From the NCBI GenBank assembly GCA_027067035.1, contig JAMOMO010000451.1:1-5675 (forward strand): a stretch of 5,675 nucleotides of DNA, written 5' to 3'. How positions within the stretch are numbered: the stretch's first letter is position 1; every line of letters begins with the position of its first letter. The position numbers and the translations under genes were made by a program. The stretch is from Desulfobulbaceae bacterium. Its GTDB lineage: Bacteria; Desulfobacterota; Desulfobulbia; Desulfobulbales; Desulfocapsaceae. Shown here one piece after another: positions 1-5,675 of this stretch. The notes beneath the pieces were generated by a model that was not told the DNA's origin, searched no databases, and was given only the letters and a program-made list of their open reading frames with translations.

Positions 1-583
1 AACTGATTCTGCCGATGATTCGAATACCTTGCTGTGCAAGATAGCCAGGATAGTTGAAGCTTCCAGGGTTTGCAAAACGATACGGTCTTGAGAGTCTGGC
101 TCGTATAATCAGTGTGTCTCCCGGAAGGTATTCCCTGGGCCAGGAATCTTTGAGGCGCAGTTGAACCAGGCCCTTCACCGGAGTAAAAGCGGGTTCATCT
201 TTGAGACGGATGTGGTCGCTTTTAAAAATTATCTTTGTCTGTTCCCCATCATATTCAGGCATTTTTAACAGGGTCCCGGTGAGGAGAGCATCTTTTTCCG
301 CAGGTATTTTTGCAAAGAGAGTTGTTTCTCCGTTTGCCGGTTCCGGATGCGGGGCTGAGTAGAGGCATCCGATCCCGGTGAGGAGGAGAAGAAGAGAGAG
401 GTAGAATGCCTGTTTCCTTGATTGTCTGTGGAGAAACAGACTGAGAGAAAAGAGGAGAATAGAGGAAATCAGGAGAGCGGAACGTGGAAGGGGCAGAAGT
501 TGCTGCAGGACGATTCCCGCAATAAATGCGAGGAGGAGTGAAATGAGCAGGGAGTGACTGATGCGTTTTATGAGCCTGTTCAC
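1..583 (-). CDS. comEC: ComEC/Rec2-type DNA-uptake channel protein, N-terminal part (runs off the window)
   Basis: Only the first 194 codons are visible; the frame continues past base 1. ComEC proteins form the inner-membrane channel that carries single-stranded DNA into the cell during natural transformation. Three hydrophobic segments are visible (about residues 11-30, 35-52 and 59-77). They are followed by a soluble stretch of the DUF4131/OB-fold type, with a PGD at 154-156 and the family signature NPGSFNYPGYL at 172-182 followed by QQGI. This order of three helices then OB fold is the usual ComEC N-terminus. The competence and nuclease domains would lie outside the window. The start is GTG at 583-581: it overlaps the waaA stop as GTGA, and the next in-frame ATG is codon 108, already inside the soluble domain. 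No Shine-Dalgarno is visible, so translation probably depends on ribosomes finishing waaA. Family assignment rests on the signature and topology. Whether the full protein is intact or the cell is competent cannot be judged here. Confidence 0.9.
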   Translation of the reverse strand, partial: MNRLIKRISHSLLISLLLAFIAGIVLQQLLPLPRSALLISSILLFSLSLFLHRQSRKQAFYLSLLLLLTGIGCLYSAPHPEPANGETTLFAKIPAEKDALLTGTLLKMPEYDGEQTKIIFKSDHIRLKDEPAFTPVKGLVQLRLKDSWPREYLPGDTLIIRARLSRPYRFANPGSFNYPGYLAQQGIRIIGRIS

Positions 584-1851
584 AGCATTGTTTTTATGAG
601 ATCGATGTGGTTTTGTATCACTCCCTGCTGGCTGAGGATGAAGTTCCGTGCCGCCTCTCCTTTGTGCGCGAGCAGTTCTCTGTCATGAAGCAGTTTTCTG
701 AGCATGCGGGTCAGCTCAGTACCGTCTGCCACCCGGACAGCGCCCCCTGCTGTGATGAGTTCCTCACTGATTTCTGAAAAATCTTCCATGTGGGGTCCAA
801 ACAAAACGGGTACTGAAAAAATGGCTGGCTCAATGGGGTTATGCCCGCCTTTTTCGACAAAGCTTCCACCGACAAAGGCTATGTGGGCATGGCTGTAGAC
901 CGTGTTTAATTCACCAATGGTATCAAGGACCAGAATATCCTTGCCACCGGCATTTATCCGGCTGCGACAGTTTGCCTGTAAATCAAGATCTGCTGCCATG
1001 CGTTGAATATCCTTTCCCCGGCTCACATCACGTGGAGCAATGATCATGTAGAAATCAGGAAAATCCGCCTTTAATTCTTTAAAGCTTGCAAGGATGATTT
1101 CCTCTTCTCCTTCATGGGTGGATCCTGCCACAAAGAGCTGTTGAAATTGCGGAAGTTTAAAAGAGAGGGGTTGTTCTCTCAGGGCGGATGAGTAAAGAGC
1201 CGTATCGTATTTCAGGTTTCCGAGGGTCTCTATCTGTCTGTGGTCCACGCCAAGTTTGATCAGGTTGTCCTTGTCTCTTTCTGTCTGCATGGAAAGTGTG
1301 TGGAAGCTTGCAAACAGCGGTCTGAAGAAAAAGGAGTAGCGCTGGTAGGAGCGGAATGATTTTTCCGATATGCGACCATTAACGAGAAGTGACGGGATAT
1401 TCCTCTTTTGCAGGGAGGAGAGCATTGCCGGCCAGAAATCAGTTTCAATGAGAATAAACAGGTCCGGTTGAACAGTGTTGATAAAAAAATTCACAACGGG
1501 GAGAAAGTCAAAGGGGAAGGCAACAAAGCGATCCACTTTCCCGGTGAGCAGCCTTGCGGCAACTCCTTCACCCGAGCGGGTGGTTGTGGAGAATACCAGT
1601 TCCAGGTCGGGGATCTCCTTCCTCAGTGCGGAAAGCAGTGGTAATGCTGATGTGACTTCACCGACGGACAGTGCATGTACCCAGATGGTTGTTTTTCCAT
1701 GGGTATCTTTTTTTCTCTGCCGCTTCAGGCCTATCCCAAGCCGTCGCAGGCTTCTCAGTCTGTACCTTGGGATGGCAAGGGAAATCAGAGCCAGCGGGAT
1801 GCATAAAAACGGCAGCAGTATAAGTTGCAGTAAGGTGTAAAGAATAATCAT
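580..1851 (-). CDS. waaA: 3-deoxy-D-manno-octulosonic acid (Kdo) transferase
   Basis: WaaA (KdtA), glycosyltransferase family 30, transfers Kdo from CMP-Kdo to lipid IVA at the cytoplasmic face of the inner membrane, the first inner-core step of lipopolysaccharide synthesis. The 423-residue length is normal. A hydrophobic anchor spans about residues 1-27. The N-terminal domain carries WVHALSVGEV (57-66), with the expected catalytic Glu at 65, and ETDFWP (136-141). Further family motifs are NGRISEKS (158-165), GNLKYD (211-216), AGSTHEGEE (242-250) and the sugar-nucleotide-binding GGHNPIEPA (335-343) followed by PVLFGPH (348-354). All expected motifs are present, so the enzyme should be active; the number of Kdo residues added cannot be read from sequence. 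The ATG at 1851-1849 is the only start: an in-frame TAA lies 15 codons upstream (1896-1894) with no ATG, GTG or TTG between. No Shine-Dalgarno is seen. The stop overlaps comEC, indicating an operon. The kinase gene lies 237 bp upstream on the same strand. Confidence 0.97.
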   Translation of the reverse strand: MIILYTLLQLILLPFLCIPLALISLAIPRYRLRSLRRLGIGLKRQRKKDTHGKTTIWVHALSVGEVTSALPLLSALRKEIPDLELVFSTTTRSGEGVAARLLTGKVDRFVAFPFDFLPVVNFFINTVQPDLFILIETDFWPAMLSSLQKRNIPSLLVNGRISEKSFRSYQRYSFFFRPLFASFHTLSMQTERDKDNLIKLGVDHRQIETLGNLKYDTALYSSALREQPLSFKLPQFQQLFVAGSTHEGEEEIILASFKELKADFPDFYMIIAPRDVSRGKDIQRMAADLDLQANCRSRINAGGKDILVLDTIGELNTVYSHAHIAFVGGSFVEKGGHNPIEPAIFSVPVLFGPHMEDFSEISEELITAGGAVRVADGTELTRMLRKLLHDRELLAHKGEAARNFILSQQGVIQNHIDLIKTML

Positions 1852-1915
1852 GGGTGCTGCACAGAGGTCAGTTGGTTGTGGAAAACAGAAAAGTTACAGT
1901 CGGAAGAAGAGATAT

Positions 1916-1988
1916 TGCCATCCTCTGCGGTTTTCGTAAAGCTAAAACCTGAATCAGGGACGAAAATCTGGCGATGGAGAGGATGGCA
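1916..1988. repeat. Nested inverted repeat between the kinase gene and waaA
   Basis: The outer arms are a perfect 11-bp inverted repeat: TGCCATCCTCT at 1916-1926 and AGAGGATGGCA at 1978-1988. Inside them TTTTCGT (1931-1937) pairs with ACGAAAA (1960-1966). As plus-strand RNA this inner stem can extend by one G-U and one G-C pair. The centre holds the small palindrome CCTGAATCAGG (1948-1958). The internal loop is lopsided, about 4 bases on the left and 11 on the right before the extension is counted. Neither side is followed by a run of T, so it is not a standard intrinsic terminator. No flanking target-site duplication is seen, so a miniature transposon is not supported. It lies 65 bp upstream of the waaA start and would be in the leader if the kinase transcript reads on. 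The function is unknown. It could be an RNA structure affecting stability or read-through, or a repeat family member. Confidence 0.75.
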
Positions 1989-2029
1989 TGCCGGCCACAG
2001 CTGTTTTTCTGTAAATATCAATTCCTCAA

Positions 2030-2045
2030 ATGAGATATGTCTCAT
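2030..2045. repeat. 6-bp palindrome with 4-base centre downstream of the kinase gene
   Basis: ATGAGA (2030-2035) and TCTCAT (2040-2045) form perfect 6-bp arms around four bases, 44 bp past the kinase stop codon. On the minus strand the hairpin is followed by only three T residues, so it would be a poor rho-independent terminator. The symmetry would also suit a small DNA-binding-protein site. The right arm contains the octamer TGTCTCAT, which recurs twice in the other intergenic region. Confidence 0.45.
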
Positions 2046-2088
2046 TCCCCGCGAACACTCACAAAGAGAGCTGAAACTGTGCTTCCGG

Positions 2089-5000
2089 TTATTTCTTCAG
2101 GGTTATCTGTATGGCTCTGCTCAGCTGGGTCATTGAGTAGGGTTTTTTGATAAAACCTTCAGCTCCAAGACTGAGGGTTGCTTTAACGTCTTTATTTTCG
2201 GAAAAGCCACTGGCAATAATCGCCTTTTGACCGGGATGGATTGAAAGGATCTTCTTGTAGGTCTGGTAGCCGTTTATGCCGGGTTCCATCAACATGTCAA
2301 TGATGAGTAAATCCACCCGGGTTTTTTGAACAAATGCAATGGCCTCTTCACCACTGGCAACTGAGGTTACACGATAGCCCAGGGCTTCAAGCATGCGGCA
2401 GGCAATATCCCGAAGCAGCGGTTCATCGTCAACAATAAGAATATGCTCCCCATGTCCGGTTGACTGGGCATCGGATTCTTTTACATCGGGGCTGTTTTCT
2501 GTTTCAGAGGCCACCGGGAAGTAAAGCTGAAAAAGGGTACCCTGGTCACTGCTGTCCACAATAATTTTCCCGTTATGGTCCTGAACCGTGTTCCAGACAA
2601 CGGTGAGACCAAGTCCGGTACCACTTTTGGCCATGACCTTTTTGGAGTAAAAAGGCTCGAATATGTGGTCGATATCTTCTCTGGCAATACCGGGTCCACT
2701 GTCACGGATGCCAAGGACAATATATTCTCCTTCAGCAAGAGTGTCGTCACTGCCGGCATTCTTCTGCTGATGGTGGGTGTGAGTTGTAATGGTGACTTTT
2801 CCGGTATCGGTTACTGCCTCGATACCGTTGGTTACAAGATTCATCAGACACTTTTTGATGTGAACCTGGGAACAGGAAATAGTACTGTTGACCGCGTCAA
2901 ACGTATAATCAACGGTGACATTGGGATAGAGCGATTGGAGTTTTGCAAACTCCAGGGATTCGAGGTAGCTCAGTATGAGTTTATCGAGTGAACAGTTTTC
3001 ACGAATACTTGCCACTCCCCGTGCGACTGTAAGGAGGTCGTCGACCACGGCTGCGGCCTGCATGCCGGAATCACGAATGGCCTCAATCTGGTGATACAGT
3101 TCGCTTTCTTTGGGAACATTCTGCAATATCAATTCCGGGTACCCGATGATTCCGGAAAGAATATTGTTCAGGTCATGGGCAACCCCACCGGCCATGAGAC
3201 CGATGGATTCCATCCGTTTGGCCTGATTGAGCTGCTGTCCGAGGAGTTCTTTTTCTTTGACGCTTTTTTTTCGTTCCGTGATGTTTCGCACTATTGCTGT
3301 TACTTCATTTCTGCCGCTTTTAACCATTCGTGCTTCATAATCAGAAAGCTCTCCGTCAAAGAGTGTCAACTGATATTCAAAGGTGTTCATTCTTCCTGTG
3401 CCAAGGGTCTCGTTTATCTTCTTCTCAATGAGCACGGCCAGGGATTCAGGGAGAAGATCATGGCTGGTTTTTCCTATTATCGACTCCCTGTCCTGCACGT
3501 AAAGCTCACTGGGGTCAGCCTTGTAGTCGAGGTATTCCCCTTTGTCATTCATCAGGAAAACCATGTCCGGGATGGCTTCAAGAAGGGCAATGGCCCTGGT
3601 CTCACTTTTCCGTAATTCTTCTTCTGCAAGTTTGCGTTCAGTGATGTCGATCATGGTACCGACAGAGGCCGGTTTGCCATTATGCATACTTGCGGCGCCA
3701 AGGGCCATTGCGTCAAATATTTCACCGTTTTTCCTGATACATTTTATGTCATAGGCATTCTGCAGATCTCCGGTGGCTCTCAAAATAAGATTTTCTTTGA
3801 CACGCTTATAGTCTTCAGGGGTTACAAGATCGAGAGGAGACAGCTTTCCTTCCATTTCATCGGGTGTGTAGCCGAACATGGCAGCCATGGCCGGATTTAC
3901 ATACTGAAAGATGAAATCCTGAATTATATACACTCCAATAAGTGCTGAATCCATGGTGTTGCGGTATTTGGATTCGCTTTGAAGAAGGGCCTCCTTCTCA
4001 TCTTTTAAGCGTAACTGTGCCAGGGTCTTATCCTTGAACATCAGGTTGATGTTTTTTGCCATCTGATCAAATTCATGGAACTGGATCTGATTTCTGTCAA
4101 TGGGCCTGTCGGAGGAGATGAGGTCGTTGAAAAAGGAGATGAGAACATCTATATCCTGGTGCAGCTTTTTATTAGACCTGCGAAACAGGGGGAAGAGGAT
4201 GGCGAAAATGAGAAGGGTGAGGAGTGAAGAGTAGAGAATTCGTGTTTTTATCTGCTTGGCCAGTGAGGCCTGCATGACGGCTATCTCTGCTTCAACATTG
4301 TCGAGATAGACACCGGCCCCCACGATCCACTGAAAATCAGGAATTCCATAAATAAAAGATATTTTGGGGAATTCAGTACCTGGCTGGTTCAGTTTCTCAA
4401 AGGAATACTGAATAAATTCACCATCATTTGTGGAGGCAGCAGCCTTTTCTTTTGCAAAGAGCAGTCTCAGCTTATCCGGGGACTGGCTTGAAATCTCCCA
4501 GAGTTTTTTTGAGGCCGTATAACGTTTCCCGTTGGAGACCAGCACATCTCCGTTAAAATCATTAACAAAGATATACCCTTCCCGTCCAAACCGTACCCTG
4601 CTTATCTCCTTGAGGAGCTCCTCCTTAAGCTTTGCTTCAATGTCATCAACATAGAGGCCGGTACTTATCAGACAGTCGAAATCCTTCAGCTGTCTGACAA
4701 AGGAGATTTTTTTGTAATTATGCCCCTTGAGTCCCGGCTTTGTCCAGTGATACTGGTAGAATCCGCCTTCATGTTTGCGGGCAATCTTCACCATGTCCTT
4801 TACGACATACTGGCCGTTGATATCCTGTATGTCTAAAATGTTTTTTCCTTCAAGCTCTGGTCTGTCCGGGACAAGTATTTGAGTTCCATCGAAACGGATC
4901 ACGATAAAATATCCGTCGCCATCATTGAAACGGATGGGGCGAAGGGCATCCACTATCATCTCAAGAATTGTATCCGGGTCTTTGGTGTCTTTGTTTTTGA

Positions 5001-5304
5001 GATAGATATTCCGGGCAATGGCCAGGGCTTCATTAACTCTGGAGCGGATGAGTTTTCTTGTCTGCTCCTCACTTTCTGCTCTTTTATGGGAGATCAGGTC
5101 GACAATCCGCATAACCTCCTGCTTTATAATTTCCTTTTGGGTCGAGATGTAACTGGTCCGCATGTTTTCAGAATGAATATTGAACACGCGGAAAGAACCG
5201 AATATATCAATGGCGGTGATGCTGACAGCTATTCCAAGAATAAAGATAATGCCCCAGAAATGGTAGCTTTTGGTAAAATGAGATTTTTGTTTGTTTTTCT
5301 GCAT
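2089..5304 (-). CDS. Tandem-Cache, double-PAS hybrid histidine kinase with C-terminal receiver domain
   Basis: This 1071-residue membrane sensor kinase is expected to autophosphorylate on His and pass phosphate to its own receiver. In order: TM1 (about 14-37); a periplasmic region with two related Cache modules (about 128-230 and 240-341, GYFIV..DG and GYIFV..NG, each closing in a G.YVDD/G.YLDN motif); TM2 (about 355-375); a charged helical linker; PAS1 (about 444-556, ending DITERK); PAS2 (about 566-679, ending NITERK). The catalytic core follows: H-box GGVAHDLNN with phospho-acceptor His710, N-box NLVTNGIEA (Asn826), G1 DSGPGI (868-873), F-box FEPFYSKK, and G2 GTGLGL (895-900). The receiver (about 954-1071) has acidic D959/D960, phospho-acceptor Asp1003, Ser1032 and Lys1054. 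All key residues are present. The ATG at 5304 is the first start after an in-frame TAA (5337-5335). No Shine-Dalgarno is visible. No partner regulator, HPt or DNA-binding domain is encoded in the window, so ligand and output are unknown. Confidence 0.95.
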   Translation of the reverse strand: MQKNKQKSHFTKSYHFWGIIFILGIAVSITAIDIFGSFRVFNIHSENMRTSYISTQKEIIKQEVMRIVDLISHKRAESEEQTRKLIRSRVNEALAIARNIYLKNKDTKDPDTILEMIVDALRPIRFNDGDGYFIVIRFDGTQILVPDRPELEGKNILDIQDINGQYVVKDMVKIARKHEGGFYQYHWTKPGLKGHNYKKISFVRQLKDFDCLISTGLYVDDIEAKLKEELLKEISRVRFGREGYIFVNDFNGDVLVSNGKRYTASKKLWEISSQSPDKLRLLFAKEKAAASTNDGEFIQYSFEKLNQPGTEFPKISFIYGIPDFQWIVGAGVYLDNVEAEIAVMQASLAKQIKTRILYSSLLTLLIFAILFPLFRRSNKKLHQDIDVLISFFNDLISSDRPIDRNQIQFHEFDQMAKNINLMFKDKTLAQLRLKDEKEALLQSESKYRNTMDSALIGVYIIQDFIFQYVNPAMAAMFGYTPDEMEGKLSPLDLVTPEDYKRVKENLILRATGDLQNAYDIKCIRKNGEIFDAMALGAASMHNGKPASVGTMIDITERKLAEEELRKSETRAIALLEAIPDMVFLMNDKGEYLDYKADPSELYVQDRESIIGKTSHDLLPESLAVLIEKKINETLGTGRMNTFEYQLTLFDGELSDYEARMVKSGRNEVTAIVRNITERKKSVKEKELLGQQLNQAKRMESIGLMAGGVAHDLNNILSGIIGYPELILQNVPKESELYHQIEAIRDSGMQAAAVVDDLLTVARGVASIRENCSLDKLILSYLESLEFAKLQSLYPNVTVDYTFDAVNSTISCSQVHIKKCLMNLVTNGIEAVTDTGKVTITTHTHHQQKNAGSDDTLAEGEYIVLGIRDSGPGIAREDIDHIFEPFYSKKVMAKSGTGLGLTVVWNTVQDHNGKIIVDSSDQGTLFQLYFPVASETENSPDVKESDAQSTGHGEHILIVDDEPLLRDIACRMLEALGYRVTSVASGEEAIAFVQKTRVDLLIIDMLMEPGINGYQTYKKILSIHPGQKAIIASGFSENKDVKATLSLGAEGFIKKPYSMTQLSRAIQITLKK

Positions 5305-5365
5305 GATTATGTCAGGAATGTGACCGGAAATGATTTATAACCGGGAATTGAGTACGTAGTGTCTC

Positions 5366-5395
5366 ATTGTATCGAATTTTCAGTGTAAAAGTCAA
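5366..5395 (-). promoter_or_regulatory. Predicted sigma70-type promoter for the hybrid kinase gene
   Basis: On the minus strand TTGACT (5395-5390) and TACAAT (5371-5366) each match the sigma70 consensus at five of six positions and are separated by 18 bp. Transcription would begin near 5359, leaving a leader of about 55 bases before the kinase ATG at 5304. This is the best promoter match I found in the window. The octamer TGTCTCAT at 5360-5367 overlaps the downstream edge of the -10 box, so a protein bound there could repress. This is prediction from consensus only. Confidence 0.55.
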
Positions 5396-5439
5396 AAAAG
5401 AATACATTTTTATCCCATGATCCGGTGAATATCAGTGTT

Positions 5440-5467
5440 CTGTCATGCTGATTTATATCCATGACAG
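5440..5467. repeat. Spaced 8-bp inverted repeat in the divergent intergenic region
   Basis: CTGTCATG (5440-5447) and CATGACAG (5460-5467) are perfect inverted copies separated by 12 AT-rich bases. No T-run follows on either strand, so it does not look like a terminator. It lies about 45 bp upstream of the kinase -35 box and about 100 bp upstream of the plus-strand gene. That placement suits a dimeric regulator acting on either divergent gene. A second, overlapping pair (ATCAG 5431-5435 and CTGAT 5448-5452) competes with it. The regulator is unknown. Confidence 0.5.
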
Positions 5468-5556
5468 TATTTCAGGGGAGATAGTTTTAATAATTATAAA
5501 AAATCCGCTCATCATAATTTCTGCTGTTTTGGAACGGTGTATGGGCTGTCTCATGT

Positions 5557-5564
5557 GCTATACT
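5557..5564 (+). promoter_or_regulatory. Possible extended -10 element for the plus-strand gene
   Basis: The sequence TGCTATACT begins with a TG at 5556-5557 and carries a TATACT hexamer at 5559-5564, a good extended -10 match. No convincing -35 box sits 16-18 bp upstream. If used, transcription would start at about 5571, the A of the favoured ATG, giving a leaderless message. AT-rich sequence near 5495-5500 (TATAAA) is an alternative, weaker -10 further upstream. The call is tentative. Confidence 0.3.
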
Positions 5565-5570
5565 ATACCT

Positions 5571-5675
5571 ATGAACTTCTATAGGAACTTTTTTTCAGTA
5601 GTGCTTGTTCTGTTGCTGCATGCCGGCGTGGGCCATGCAGAGTCCGTGGATCAGGTGGTTAAGAAGGTGGTGGAT
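5571..5675 (+). CDS. N-terminus of an exported protein of unknown function (runs off the window)
   Basis: Thirty-five codons are visible and the frame is open to the window edge. The product starts MNFYRN, then has a hydrophobic core at about residues 7-18 and a likely signal-peptidase I site after GHA at residue 23 (GVGHA then ESVDQ), so it should be exported to the periplasm or outer membrane. No lipobox cysteine is present. The mature start ESVDQVVKKVVD is charged and probably helical. It resembles many periplasmic proteins, but too little is visible to name a family. The ATG at 5571 gives the most compact signal peptide. In-frame ATGs at 5541 and 5553 and a TTG at 5529 are alternatives; the 5541 start has a weak GGA seven bases upstream. 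The gene is divergent from the kinase and could share regulation with it, or could simply be a neighbour. Confidence 0.65.
   Translation, partial: MNFYRNFFSVVLVLLLHAGVGHAESVDQVVKKVVD

Noticed and set aside
1408..1840. Plus-strand open frames of 78 and 121 residues inside waaA
   Set aside because: They are antisense to the N-terminal WaaA domain, whose catalytic motifs are intact on the minus strand.
1916..1988. Nested repeat as an intrinsic terminator, an integron attC site or a MITE
   Set aside because: No T-run follows on either strand, I could not find the attC core R'/R'' sequences, and no target-site duplication flanks the arms.
1848..2045. 65-residue minus-strand open frame as an annotated gene
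   Set aside because: No recognisable family or domain, no usable ribosome site, and the frame runs through a long inverted repeat. The overlap with waaA is recorded as a finding only.
2030..2045. Palindrome as the rho-independent terminator of the kinase gene
   Set aside because: The stem is only six pairs, AT-rich, and followed by three T residues, too weak to call a terminator.
1852..2088. Promoter for waaA
   Set aside because: The best pairing I found on the minus strand (TTTACG, 17 bases, CAATAT) matches the -10 consensus at only three of six positions.
1876..2136. 86-residue plus-strand open frame in the kinase-waaA gap
   Set aside because: It runs antisense into the 3' end of the kinase gene, has no Shine-Dalgarno, and its product has no protein-like pattern I recognise.
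3091..3615. 174-residue plus-strand open frame inside the kinase gene
   Set aside because: It is fully antisense to the PAS2-DHp coding region, which has intact conserved motifs; the antisense product looks like no known family. The antisense frames at 2575-2991, 3542-3754 and 3682-3948 are dismissed for the same reason.
4879..5340. 153-residue plus-strand open frame over the kinase 5' end
   Set aside because: It is antisense to the kinase signal anchor and first Cache module, where coding on the minus strand is clear; no start signal or family was seen.

Overview
The window reads as chromosomal DNA of a Gram-negative bacterium. It holds a lipopolysaccharide gene (waaA, Kdo transferase), a comEC-type DNA-uptake channel gene, and a large Cache-PAS-PAS hybrid histidine kinase. 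The kinase resembles the NtrB-like hybrid sensors common in Desulfobacterota/deltaproteobacteria, so a sulfate-reducer-like host (for example Desulfobulbales) is my best guess. That is inference from protein style only and was not tested by search.

Layout. Three genes lie head-to-tail on the minus strand. Read in the direction of transcription they are: the hybrid kinase (5304 to 2089), a 237-bp gap, waaA (1851 to 580), and comEC (583 to the window edge), which overlaps the waaA stop by four bases (GTGA). The gap holds a nested inverted repeat of about 73 bp, a short palindrome, and a 65-codon open frame that I do not accept as a gene. A divergent intergenic region (about 5305-5570) follows. 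It carries a good sigma70-like promoter for the kinase and a spaced 8-bp inverted repeat. At the right edge, the first 35 codons of an exported protein begin on the plus strand.

How the genes may work together. waaA and comEC are almost certainly co-transcribed and probably translationally coupled. Whether the kinase message reads through into waaA is unclear: I see no convincing terminator between them and no convincing waaA promoter. The kinase would sense something in the periplasm through tandem Cache modules. It ends in its own receiver domain, and no HPt or output protein is encoded nearby, so its target is unknown.

I found no RNA genes, CRISPR arrays, insertion sequences or phage genes. 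Most of the window is ordinary; the items worth a second look are in the two intergenic regions and in the kinase architecture. No wholly new system is supported by the sequence.
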